A stretch of DNA of 64,000 bases from assembly GCF_900113035.1 (NCBI RefSeq), contig NZ_FONX01000003.1:342126-406125 (forward strand), written 5' to 3'. This DNA comes from Paracidovorax wautersii (GTDB lineage Bacteria > Pseudomonadota > Gammaproteobacteria > Burkholderiales > Burkholderiaceae_C). The notes beneath the pieces are model-generated. The model saw only the letters and a program-made list of their open reading frames with translations, was not told the origin of the DNA and searched no databases. Positions 53,642 through 62,875 of this stretch are shown one piece after another. Numbering within the stretch: the stretch's first letter is position 1; each line of letters starts with the position of its first letter. The translations under genes and the position numbers were made by a program.

Positions 53642-53909
53642 AAACGTGTTCCCGATCTCCCAGGGGTCGCGCAGCGGTGTGGGCGGGATGGGATGCAAGG
53701 CGCGGGGCGCAGTGGATAGCACGGCTATCCACAAGCGCCGCAACGCCGCAGACCGCCCGCCCACACCGCTGCCCTTCGGGTTGGAGCGAAATCGGGCGAT
53801 TGGAGGCCCCGGCTGCTTGCATGGGCATGAGCCCATGCGGCGCATCCGAAGCATCCACTCATCCCGATTGCGCTCCAACGCGATCCCCTGCGAGATCGTG
53901 AACACGTTC
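53642..53909 (-). mobile_element. MITE-like element, copy B (268 bp), inverted relative to copy A
   Basis: The reverse complement of this segment is close to identical to 46608-46876 over its whole length. Its ends are AAACGTGTTCCCGATCTCCC and GCGAGATCGTGAACACGTTC, flanked by TTA on both sides (53639-53641 and 53910-53912). The right-hand TTA is, on the minus strand, the TAA stop codon of metF. No coding capacity. Confidence 0.85.
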
Positions 53910-54782
53910 TTACAGCCCGAGCCGCCGGCACAGCTCCAGCGTGGGGCCGCTCTGGTTCATGGTGTAGAAGTGCAGCGCGGGCGCGCCGCGCGCGCGCAGC
54001 TGCGCGCACAGCTCGCTCACCACGTCCAGCCCGAAGGCGCGGATGCTGGCCACGTCGTCGCCGAAGGCCTGCAGGCGCAGCCGGATCCAGCGCGGGATCT
54101 CGGCGCCGCAGGCGTCGGAAAAGCGCATCAGCTGGGTGGAGCCCATGATGGGCATGATGCCCGGCACCACCGGCACGTCCAGCCCCAGACGGCGCGTGTC
54201 GTCCACGAAGCGGAAGTACGCGTCGGCATTGAAGAAGTACTGCGTGATGGCCGAATCGGCACCGGCGCGCACCTTGGCGGCGTAGGCCTGCAGGTCCGCC
54301 TCGGGAGAGCGCGCCTGCGGGTGCGTTTCCGGGTAGGCCGCCACTTCGATGTGGAAGTCGCGCCCCGTCTCGGCGCGGATGAAGGCCACCAGATCGCTCG
54401 CGTAGTGGAATTCGCCGCCCGCGCCGTAGCCGCTGGGCAGGTCGCCGCGCAGCGCCACCAGGCGCTGGACGCCCATGGCCTTGAGCTGGGCGAGCTGGCC
54501 GCGCACCGACTCGCGCGTGGCGCCGATGCACGAGAAGTGCGAGGCCGCGCTGAAGCCTTCGGCCAGGATCTCGCGCACCGTGCCGAAGGTGCCTTCCTGC
54601 GTGGAGCCGCCTGCGCCGTAGGTCACCGAGCAGAACTCGGGCTGGCGCGCATAGAGCTGCTGGCGCACGGCGCGCAGCTTCTCGGCGCCTTCGGGCGTCT
54701 TGGGCGGAAAGAATTCGAAGCTGACCGGAAAGCGGCCTGCTGCGGCTGCGGCCCCGGCCGCTGGAGTGGTCGTCTCGCTCAT
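53910..54782 (-). CDS. metF: Methylenetetrahydrofolate reductase MetF
   Basis: A 290-residue MetF barrel: SFEFFPPKTPEG at the N-terminus, TYGAGGST, ALRGDLPSG and PGIMPIMGSTQLMRF. It reduces methylene-THF to methyl-THF, the methyl donor for MetE. It is the last gene of ahcY-tlyA-metF and its start overlaps the tlyA stop by ATGA. Its stop codon is supplied by the TTA duplicated around the adjacent element. Confidence 0.96.
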   Translation of the reverse strand: MSETTTPAAGAAAAAGRFPVSFEFFPPKTPEGAEKLRAVRQQLYARQPEFCSVTYGAGGSTQEGTFGTVREILAEGFSAASHFSCIGATRESVRGQLAQLKAMGVQRLVALRGDLPSGYGAGGEFHYASDLVAFIRAETGRDFHIEVAAYPETHPQARSPEADLQAYAAKVRAGADSAITQYFFNADAYFRFVDDTRRLGLDVPVVPGIMPIMGSTQLMRFSDACGAEIPRWIRLRLQAFGDDVASIRAFGLDVVSELCAQLRARGAPALHFYTMNQSGPTLELCRRLGL

Positions 54783-55780
54783 GCGGCGCTCCGTGCGTGG
54801 ATGAAGAATTCGCGGTTGCCGTCGCCGCCTTCGATGGCGCTGTCCAGCCAGGCGACGACCTGCAGGCCCAGGCCCGTGCAGCAGTCGCGGATGCGCTGCT
54901 CCACCAGCGGGTAGAGGGCCGCATCGCGCACGATGCCGCCCTTGCCCACCTGGCCGGGCTGCAGCTCGAACTGCGGCTTGACCAGCATCAGCAGCTCGCC
55001 GCCGGCCTTGAGCAGCGGCGCCACGGCCGGCAGGATCAGCGTGAGCGAGATGAACGAGACGTCGCCCGTCACCAGGTCGAAGACGGGCGTGACGTCCACC
55101 TGCTCGCGCCCGGCGCGGCGGCGGCGCACGGTGGGCAGCGCGCCTTCGGCACGCGCGCGGGCCTTGGCCTGGCGCTCGGCCTTGAAGGCTTCCACCTCGT
55201 GCTCCTTGGCGTCGTCGCTGTCGTCATATTCCTCATCGACGAGGCCGCCGTTGCGCATCCAGCTGTAGGGCGCCTCGGGCTGGGTCTCGTTGTCCTCCAG
55301 GTCCTGCTCGACGCGCTCGGAGAGCGCTTCCTCGCAGGCTTCCTGCAGCGATCCGGCGGTGAGCGAGCGGGCATTGACGCCCTCCACGCCCACCACGCGC
55401 GGGTCTTCGCGCAGCTGCTCGTGCAGCTGGCCGTGGCCCACGTCCACGCCGATCACCTGGGCCGCGCCGCGCTGCAGCAGGCAATCGGTGAAGCCGCCGG
55501 TGCTCTGGCCCACGTCCAGGCAGCGCCAGCCGGCGACGGCCAGGCCCGTGGCGTCCAGCGCGCCTTCGAGCTTGAGGCCGCCGCGCGAGATGTAGCGCGC
55601 CTCGGACTGGTCGAGCAGCTGCACTTCGGCGATCTCGGGGATGTCGTCGCCGTTCTTGGCGACGGTGTTCCAGGGCAGGCTGGCCGCCAGCCGCCACTGC
55701 ACGCCCGCCGCGATCAGGCGCTGCGCCTGCGAGCGGGTCGTGGCATGGCCCTTGTCCACCAGGTACACGTCTGCACGCAT
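54779..55780 (-). CDS. TlyA-family RNA methyltransferase with acidic insertion
   Basis: A 333-residue protein. An N-terminal S4 RNA-binding domain (RADVYLVDKGHATTRSQAQRLIAAG) leads into a FtsJ-like Rossmann fold (CLDVGQSTGGFTDCLLQRGA, VIGVDVGHGQLH, LVTGDVSFISLTLILPAV). Relatives methylate rRNA; those in this family are about 250-270 residues. Here residues about 145-228 form an extra acidic then basic, probably disordered insertion (VDEEYDDSDDAKEHEVEAFK). The start MRADVY has AGGAGG six bases upstream. It sits between ahcY and metF, a sensible setting for a SAM-consuming enzyme. Confidence 0.88.
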   Translation of the reverse strand: MRADVYLVDKGHATTRSQAQRLIAAGVQWRLAASLPWNTVAKNGDDIPEIAEVQLLDQSEARYISRGGLKLEGALDATGLAVAGWRCLDVGQSTGGFTDCLLQRGAAQVIGVDVGHGQLHEQLREDPRVVGVEGVNARSLTAGSLQEACEEALSERVEQDLEDNETQPEAPYSWMRNGGLVDEEYDDSDDAKEHEVEAFKAERQAKARARAEGALPTVRRRRAGREQVDVTPVFDLVTGDVSFISLTLILPAVAPLLKAGGELLMLVKPQFELQPGQVGKGGIVRDAALYPLVEQRIRDCCTGLGLQVVAWLDSAIEGGDGNREFFIHARSAA

Positions 55781-55804
55781 GCACCCCTCCTTTTTCAAGA
55801 CTCA

Positions 55805-55857
55805 GAAATGCTTCAGGCGCCCATTCCTCAAGCGCCTGAAGCTATGAATTCAATAGC
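55805..55857. repeat. Hairpin plus GCTAT...ATAGC palindrome between ahcY and tlyA
   Basis: CTTCAGGCGC (55810-55819) pairs with GCGCCTGAAG (55832-55841), and is followed by GCTATGAATTCAATAGC. It resembles the repeat forming the terminator at 31383-31433. It may partly terminate or process the transcript. Confidence 0.5.
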
Positions 55858-55915
55858 ACAGCACCACGCCCCTCACAGGGCGGGCGCTGCGCCGTGCCGC
55901 ATGCCGATCCGGGGA

Positions 55916-57343
<1,428 letters not shown>

Positions 57344-57424
57344 GGTTTGGTTTTCTCCGTCAAGAAGGACAAACCACGCGTTCGAGGGGGAATGGAGGGA
57401 AAGGCGCACTCACCGCACTGGACA

Positions 57425-57495
57425 GCGTGGGCGAGCGTCGTTGCGAAGGGAAGGGTCCGAGCCTCGCGCCTGATGGCGCTGCAACGCTCCTCGGA
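57425..57495 (-). ncRNA. S-adenosylhomocysteine (SAH) riboswitch
   Basis: On the minus strand the leader begins CCGAGGAGCGTTGCAGC, closes P1 with GAGGCTCGG, and continues to GCAACGACGCTCGCCCACG, whose ACGACGCTC pairs back into the GAGCGTT loop. This P1 plus pseudoknot arrangement is the published SAH riboswitch layout. It is a genetic ON switch: SAH binding would raise ahcY and, by read-through, tlyA and metF. Confidence 0.9.
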
Positions 57496-57502
57496 AGCGC
57501 CG

Positions 57503-57508
57503 ATTATA
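57503..57508 (-). promoter_or_regulatory. -10 box of the ahcY promoter
   Basis: TATAAT on the minus strand, placed so that transcription starts about 57496, the first base of the SAH riboswitch. The -35 region is poor. Confidence 0.6.
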
Positions 57509-57538
57509 TGGAAACGAGAGGTTTCAGGGGGCGCATCT

Positions 57539-58168
57539 TCAGGGCTGGATCAGCCCCCAGCGCAGGCCCACCAGCGTCAGTTCGGCCTGGTTGGCGGCGC
57601 CCAGCTTCTGCTTGACGTTGTAGAGATGGGTGCCCACGGTGCTGCTGGCCAGGCTCAGGTTCTCGGCGATCTGCGCCACGCTCTGGCCCCGGGCGAGCTG
57701 CAGGAAGACCTCGAACTCGCGCTCGCTCAGCACGTCGGACGGGCTGGCATCGCCCTCGATCTGGGCCAGCGCCAGGCGCTGGGCCAGCTGCGCATCGACA
57801 TAGCGGCGCCCGGCCGCCACGGCGTGCACCGCGTCGATCAGCGCCTCGGGTGCGCTGCGCTTGCAGAGGTAGCCCAGCGCGCCGGCCTTGAAGAGCCGCT
57901 GCGGATAGGCCGTGGCCTCGTGCGCCGACAGCATCAGCACGCGCGCGGCGGCATCGTGCGCGAGCAGGCGGCGCAGCGCCTCCAGCCCGCCCATGCCGGG
58001 CATGGAGATGTCCATCACCACCACGTCGGGCCGCTGCTGCGGGTAGTCGCGGCAGGCCTGCTCGCCGCTGTCGGCCTCGGCCACCACCTCGATGTCGGCC
58101 GTGCCCAGCAGCATGCGAAAACCCATGCGCACCACGGCATGGTCGTCCACCAGCATCACCCGGATCAT
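57539..58168 (-). CDS. NarL/LuxR-type response regulator
   Basis: A 209-residue regulator. The receiver domain has LVDDHAVVRMG, the phosphoacceptor Asp in VVVMDISMPGMGG, and Lys in GYLCKRS. The C-terminal LuxR HTH is LSEREFEVFLQLARGQSVAQIAENLSLASSTVGTHLYNVKQKLGA. It overlaps its kinase gene by ATGA. Similar systems control PQQ-dependent alcohol oxidation. Confidence 0.92.
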   Translation of the reverse strand: MIRVMLVDDHAVVRMGFRMLLGTADIEVVAEADSGEQACRDYPQQRPDVVVMDISMPGMGGLEALRRLLAHDAAARVLMLSAHEATAYPQRLFKAGALGYLCKRSAPEALIDAVHAVAAGRRYVDAQLAQRLALAQIEGDASPSDVLSEREFEVFLQLARGQSVAQIAENLSLASSTVGTHLYNVKQKLGAANQAELTLVGLRWGLIQP

Positions 58169-59538
58169 GTCATCTCCTGTTGCGTGGGCTCCAAGGGCCC
58201 CAGCGGCAGGCGCGCCTGCAGCACCGCCCCGCCCTCTTCCCGTGCGGCCAGCCGCAGCTCGCCGCCCAGGGCCTCGGCGCGCTCGCCGAGCCAGCGCAGG
58301 CCGAAATGCCCGGGCCGCTGCCAGTCGGCGGGCGGCCCCACGCCGTCATCCTGCACCTGGATGTGCAGAAAGCCATCTTCCCGCGCCTCCACCACCAGCC
58401 GCACCCGGCGGGCCTGGCTGTGGCGCAGGGCATTGGTCAGACCCTCCTGCGCGATGCGGTAGGCGGCCAGGGCCGGCACGGCGGGCAGGCCTTCGGGCAG
58501 GTGCGCGCGCTCGAAGTCGATGGCCACCGCCGGCTGGCTGGCGCGCACGCGCTCCACCAGGTCGTCCAGCGCATCGCCCAGGCCCAGCGAGTCCAGCGCC
58601 ATGGGCGCCAGCCGCGGGATCATCCCGTGCATGTGGTCGTAGAGGCGGCCGGCCTCTTCGGTGATGACGCGCGCGGCCTGGGCCGCCTGCGCGTCGGTCT
58701 GCTCGCAGCGGCGCGCCACCGACATGGCCAGGCTGCGGATGGCCGTGACCGACTGGCCCAGTTCGTCGTGCAGCGCGCGCGCGATCTCGCGCCGCTCGGC
58801 CTCGATGTGGCCTTCGATCAGCCCGGCCAGCTCGCGCGAATCGGAGAGCCGCCGCTCGGCCTCGTAGGCGCGGCGGTGCATGGCCAGATGGTCCTTGAGC
58901 ACGGCGGTCATGCGGTTGAAAGCGCCGCCGATGGCCGCCGCCTCCTGGCCGCGCAGCGGCGGCAGCACCACGCCGAAGTCGCCGCCTTCGAGCCGGTTCA
59001 GCCCCGCGACGATCTGCGAGAACGGCTGAAGCGCCCGCCCCATGGCCCAGAACACCAGGGCATTGACCAGCAGCAGCATGGCGGCGCCGCCGCCGGCCAG
59101 GGTGAGCAGGTCGTCCCAGCCGTCGAGCACGGCGCGCGAGGGCTCGGCCTCGATGGCCAGATAGCCGTGGGGCAGCGCGATCACCTGGCGCGAGATCTGC
59201 GGCACGACCAGGGCCGAGAACCAGGCCGGCGCCTCGCGTCCCTGCTTGTAGGTGAAGGGCGGGGAGCGGTAGAGCACCCGGCCCTCGCCATCGACCAGCG
59301 TGATGTCGTTGGCCCGCACCCGGCCCAGGCGCTGCAGGAAGCGCAGCAGGCTCTCAGGCCCCTCGGGCGCGTACACCCCGTCGATGCGCTGCAGCAGCTG
59401 CGTGGTGACGCGGTTGGCCGCCTGCACCTCTTCGCGCACCGCACTGCGCAGGCTGGCGATCTGCAAGCCGATCATGGCCGCTACCAGCAGGGCGATCACG
59501 CCGGCCACGATCAGGTTGATCTTCAGGCGCAGGCTCAT
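58165..59538 (-). CDS. HisKA_3-type sensor histidine kinase
   Basis: A 457-residue membrane kinase. TM1 is about residues 7-27 (NLIVAGVIALLVAAMIGLQ) and TM2 about 148-166 (GGGAAMLLLVNALVFWAMG), with a roughly 120-residue periplasmic sensor between them. A HAMP linker, the HisKA_3 helix with phospho-His (ARALHDELGQSVTAIR) and an HATPase domain (LTNALRHSQA, DDGVGPP) follow. It pairs with the NarL-type regulator and overlaps the aminopeptidase gene by 4 bases. Ligand unknown. Confidence 0.9.
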   Translation of the reverse strand: MSLRLKINLIVAGVIALLVAAMIGLQIASLRSAVREEVQAANRVTTQLLQRIDGVYAPEGPESLLRFLQRLGRVRANDITLVDGEGRVLYRSPPFTYKQGREAPAWFSALVVPQISRQVIALPHGYLAIEAEPSRAVLDGWDDLLTLAGGGAAMLLLVNALVFWAMGRALQPFSQIVAGLNRLEGGDFGVVLPPLRGQEAAAIGGAFNRMTAVLKDHLAMHRRAYEAERRLSDSRELAGLIEGHIEAERREIARALHDELGQSVTAIRSLAMSVARRCEQTDAQAAQAARVITEEAGRLYDHMHGMIPRLAPMALDSLGLGDALDDLVERVRASQPAVAIDFERAHLPEGLPAVPALAAYRIAQEGLTNALRHSQARRVRLVVEAREDGFLHIQVQDDGVGPPADWQRPGHFGLRWLGERAEALGGELRLAAREEGGAVLQARLPLGPLEPTQQEMT

Positions 59539-60548
59539 GCGGGGGCTCCGGGTTCATCGCGCCCCAGGCCGTCGGGAAAGCGGCCGTGCGCGGCGAAGCC
59601 GGCCAGCGCCTGCCCCATGTGCGCCGCCATGGCGGGGTGGAACGGGTCGTGGCCGGCGCCCGGCACTGCGCACCAGCGGCTGCCCGGCAGGCCCTGCTGC
59701 ACGGCGCGGGCCGCGGCGGGGCGGCAGACCTCGTCCTGGCTGCCGTGCAGGAACTGGATCGGCAGGCCGGCAAGGCCCGCGGCATCGCCCCAGCCGGCGG
59801 CGCCCTGCTGCGCGCCGATCCAGCAGCCGTGGGCCAGGTAGTGGGCCATCACGCGGTAGCGGTCCAGCGCCTGCTGCAGGGCATCGCCCGTGGGCTCGGG
59901 CGGCGGCGGCAGGCCGGCCAGGGCATGTTCCCAGGCCCGCCAGGCGAGCGTGGCGCGCAGCTGCAGCGCCACGTCGTCCCCCGCGAACAGATCGGTGAGC
60001 CAGGGCAGCAGCTGCGCGCGCCGATCGGCCGGCGCCGGCGCGGCGAAGCGCGCCCAGGCCTCGGGGTGGCGGGCCGCCGCGCCCTGGAAGAACCCGTGCA
60101 GTTCGGACGGCGACGGCACGAACAGGCCGCGCAGCAGCAGGCCGCTGAGCGCGCCGGGGTGGCGGCAGGCATAGGCCAGGGCCAGGGTGGCGCCCCAGGA
60201 GCCGCCCACCACCAGCCAACGGTCCACGCCCAGATGGCGGCGCAGGGCCTCGATGTCGGCGATCAGGTGGGCGGTGGTGTTGTGGCGGGTTTCGCCGCGC
60301 GGCGTGCTGCGGCCGCAACCGCGCTGGTCGAAGCCGATCACGCGGTAGCGGGCCGGATCGAAGAAGCGCCAGAGCGCGGGCGAATGGCCCGAACCCGGCC
60401 CGCCGTGCAGCACCAGGGCCGGCAGGCCGCCCGCATCGCCGGCCTGCGACCAGTGCAGCACATGGCCGTCGCCCACGGCCAGGGAACCGGCCGGGCCCGG
60501 GGGCGCCGCCAGGGAAGATGAGGCCAGTGGCGCGCCCGGGGAAGACAT
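59535..60548 (-). CDS. pip: Prolyl aminopeptidase (proline iminopeptidase), alpha/beta hydrolase
   Basis: A 337-residue S33 peptidase. HGGPGSGHSP is the oxyanion-hole motif, FDQRGCGRSTP is typical of the family, and the nucleophile Ser is in VVGGSWGATLALAYA. Asp is in HGSQDEVCRP and the catalytic His in PGAGHDPFHP. It removes N-terminal proline. It is divergent from pqqA; a role in PqqA peptide processing is conceivable but only by position. Confidence 0.88.
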   Translation of the reverse strand: MSSPGAPLASSSLAAPPGPAGSLAVGDGHVLHWSQAGDAGGLPALVLHGGPGSGHSPALWRFFDPARYRVIGFDQRGCGRSTPRGETRHNTTAHLIADIEALRRHLGVDRWLVVGGSWGATLALAYACRHPGALSGLLLRGLFVPSPSELHGFFQGAAARHPEAWARFAAPAPADRRAQLLPWLTDLFAGDDVALQLRATLAWRAWEHALAGLPPPPEPTGDALQQALDRYRVMAHYLAHGCWIGAQQGAAGWGDAAGLAGLPIQFLHGSQDEVCRPAAARAVQQGLPGSRWCAVPGAGHDPFHPAMAAHMGQALAGFAAHGRFPDGLGRDEPGAPA

Positions 60549-60585
60549 GGCGGCCGATGCTATCAGGCGGCGGCCGACACGTGAT

Positions 60586-60600
60586 TCATGAAAATCATGA
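60586..60600. promoter_or_regulatory. Repeated TCATGA dyad upstream of pqqA
   Basis: TCATGA-AAA-TCATGA: two copies of a palindromic hexamer in the pip-pqqA spacer. A possible operator for the nearby NarL-type regulator, by position only. Confidence 0.3.
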
Positions 60601-60735
60601 GGCCAATCTCCAGACCCGGCCCACATCGCCAGCGGCCACGCCGACTACGCTTGGGCCAGCAGCAGTCACCGCGCCCTGCGTTGCCTGCCGCTTCCGGGAC
60701 ACCCCGTCCCAGCATCCATCCACAAGGAGACTCAC

Positions 60736-60810
60736 ATGACCTGGACCACCCCGCAAGCCTGCGATTTCCGTTTCGGCTTTGAAATCACCATGTACGTGGC
60801 CGCTCGCTGA
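60736..60810 (+). CDS. pqqA: PQQ precursor peptide PqqA
   Basis: A 24-residue peptide (MTWTTPQACDFRFGFEITMY then VAAR). Glu16 and Tyr20 are in the E-x3-Y arrangement whose side chains are cross-linked to build pyrroloquinoline quinone. AAGGAG lies seven bases before the ATG. It is followed by a hairpin and the rest of the pqq operon. Confidence 0.97.
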   Translation: MTWTTPQACDFRFGFEITMYVAAR

Positions 60811-60831
60811 GCCCGCTGCACGCACACGAGG

Positions 60832-60862
60832 CAAAGCCCGCCTTGGCGGGCTTTGCCGTTTC
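60832..60862 (+). terminator. Attenuator-like hairpin between pqqA and pqqB
   Basis: GGCAAAGCCCGCC-TT-GGCGGGCTTTGCC is a strong stem without a long T tract. It probably lowers read-through or stabilises the pqqA message, so that the precursor peptide outnumbers the enzymes. Confidence 0.8.
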
Positions 60863-60894
60863 AGGCCACGCCGTTTCCCTTTTTTCCGAAGTCC

Positions 60895-61815
60895 ATGCTC
60901 ATCCGTGTCCTTGGCTCCGCCGCCGGCGGCGGCTTTCCGCAGTGGAACTGCAACTGCCCCAACTGCGCGGGCCTGCGCGCCGGCACGCTGCGCGCGCTGC
61001 CGCGCACCCAGTCGTCCCTCTGCGTCACCGGCGAGGGCGGCCAGGACTGGGCGCTGATCAACGCATCGCCCGACATCCTGGAGCAGATCCGCGCCACGCC
61101 GGCCCTGCAGCCGAACCGCAGCCTGCGCGACACCGGCATCGCCGGCGTGCTGCTGATGGACGGCCAGGTCGATCACTCCACGGGCCTCTACATGCTGCGC
61201 GAGCGCGGCCGCCCGCTGCCGCTGTGGTGCGCCGACCCGGTCCATGAAGACCTGACCCGGGGCAACCCCATCCTCAAGGTGCTGGAGCATTTCTGCGGCG
61301 TGGACCGGCACGTGCTGCCCATCGACGGCAGCAGCTTCCACGTCGATGGCGTGGCCGGCGTGCGCTTTTCGGCCCTGCCGCTCGCCAGCAAGGCCGCGCC
61401 CTATTCGCCGCACCGCGAAGACCCCGTGCCGGGCGACAACATCGGCCTGACCATGACCTGCGAGCGCAGCGGCCGCAGCCTCTTCTACGCGCCGGGCCTG
61501 GGCGCGCACAGCCCCGAGGTAGACGCCGCCATGCGCAGCGCCGACTGCGTGATGGTGGACGGCACCTTCTGGACCGACGACGAGATGGTCGCCCTGGGCG
61601 TGAGCCAGAAGACCGCGCGCAGCATCGGCCACCTGCCGCAGTCGGGCGAAGGCGGCATGCTCGAATGGCTCTCCAGCCTGCCGGCCGGCACCCGCAAGGT
61701 GCTCATCCACATCAACAACACCAACCCCATCCTCGACGAAGACTCGCCCCAGCGCGCCAAGCTGACGCGCCACGGCATCGAGGTGGCCTACGACGGCATG
61801 GAGATCGCGCTCTGA
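60895..61815 (+). CDS. pqqB: PQQ biosynthesis protein PqqB
   Basis: A 306-residue metallo-beta-lactamase-fold protein with the family N-terminus [23 protein letters not shown]. The metal-site motifs are modified ([14 protein letters not shown] replaces the usual HxHxDH), as in other PqqB. It probably hydroxylates the PQQ precursor. The start MLIRVLG is chosen over an upstream in-frame ATG. Confidence 0.96.
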   Translation: MLIRVLGSAAGGGFPQWNCNCPNCAGLRAGTLRALPRTQSSLCVTGEGGQDWALINASPDILEQIRATPALQPNRSLRDTGIAGVLLMDGQVDHSTGLYMLRERGRPLPLWCADPVHEDLTRGNPILKVLEHFCGVDRHVLPIDGSSFHVDGVAGVRFSALPLASKAAPYSPHREDPVPGDNIGLTMTCERSGRSLFYAPGLGAHSPEVDAAMRSADCVMVDGTFWTDDEMVALGVSQKTARSIGHLPQSGEGGMLEWLSSLPAGTRKVLIHINNTNPILDEDSPQRAKLTRHGIEVAYDGMEIAL

Positions 61816-61844
61816 GCGGCGCCCTCTCCCCACAGGACATTCCC

Positions 61845-62585
61845 ATGGCACTGATCGACACCGCCCTCGCCCCCGCACGCCCCGCCGGCACCGAGCCCGC
61901 CTGGAGCCACGCCGAGTTCGAAGCCCAGCTGCTCGGCAAGGGCAAGGGCTATCACATCCACCACCCCTTCAACGTCATGCTCAACAGCGGCCGGGCCACG
62001 CCCGAGCAGGTGCGTGGCTGGGTGGCCAACCGTTTCTATTACCAGATCGCCATTCCGGTGAAGGACGCGGCCGTGATGTCCAACTGCCCCGACCGCGAAG
62101 TGCGGCGCGGCTGGGTGCAGCGCATCGTCGATCACGACGGCACCGACACCGACCCGGGCGGCATCGAGGCCTGGATCGCCCTGGGCATGGCCACCGGCCT
62201 GAGCCGCGAGGAGATCACCGACCTGCGCCACGTGCTGCCAGCGGTGCGCTTCGCGGTGGATGCCTACGTGAACTTCGCGCGCCGCGCGCCCTGGCAGGAG
62301 GCCGTGTGCTCCTCGCTCACCGAGCTGTTCGCGCCCGAGATCCACAAGCAGCGCCTGGCCGGCTGGCCCGAGTACTACCCCTGGATCGACAGCGCCGGCC
62401 TGCAGTATTTCCGCAACCGCGTGAGCCAGGCGCGGCGCGACGTGGAGCAGGGCCTGGCCCTGACGCTGGACCATTTCGACACCCGCGCGCTGCAAGAGAG
62501 AGCGCTCGACATCCTGCAATTCAAGCTCGACATCCTCTGGTCCATGAACGACGCCATGGCCGCACGCTACGGGGTGGCGGCATGA
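61845..62585 (+). CDS. pqqC: Pyrroloquinoline-quinone synthase PqqC
   Basis: A 246-residue all-helical oxidase: [44 protein letters not shown] and [17 protein letters not shown]. It catalyses the final ring closure and oxidation of PQQ. It overlaps pqqD by ATGA. Confidence 0.97.
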   Translation: MALIDTALAPARPAGTEPAWSHAEFEAQLLGKGKGYHIHHPFNVMLNSGRATPEQVRGWVANRFYYQIAIPVKDAAVMSNCPDREVRRGWVQRIVDHDGTDTDPGGIEAWIALGMATGLSREEITDLRHVLPAVRFAVDAYVNFARRAPWQEAVCSSLTELFAPEIHKQRLAGWPEYYPWIDSAGLQYFRNRVSQARRDVEQGLALTLDHFDTRALQERALDILQFKLDILWSMNDAMAARYGVAA

Positions 62586-62875
62586 GCGCCGGCAGCCCCG
62601 CCGCCGACGGCGCCGCCCTGCGGGTGCCGCGCATCGCCACCGGCTTTCGCCTGCAGTGGGAGCCGGCGCAGAACGCCCACGTCCTGCTCTACCCCGAAGG
62701 CATGGTCAAGCTCAACCAGAGCGCAGGCGAGATCCTGCAGCGCTGCGACGGCCAGCGCGACGTGGCCGCCATCGTGGCCGAGCTGGAAGCCGCCTTCCAG
62801 ACCACCGGGCTGGAAGGCGACGTGCGCGCCTTCCTCGCCATCGCCCTCCAGCAGCGCTGGGTGCAGGAGGCATGA
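62582..62875 (+). CDS. pqqD: PqqD peptide chaperone
   Basis: A 97-residue RRE-fold protein ([21 protein letters not shown]) that presents PqqA to the radical SAM enzyme PqqE. It is coupled by 4-base overlaps to both pqqC and pqqE. Confidence 0.96.
   Translation: MSAGSPAADGAALRVPRIATGFRLQWEPAQNAHVLLYPEGMVKLNQSAGEILQRCDGQRDVAAIVAELEAAFQTTGLEGDVRAFLAIALQQRWVQEA

Noticed and set aside
57344..57424. Region between the SAH riboswitch and ahcY considered as a separate small gene
   Set aside because: It is the expression platform and leader; no start with ribosome-binding site or conserved peptide.
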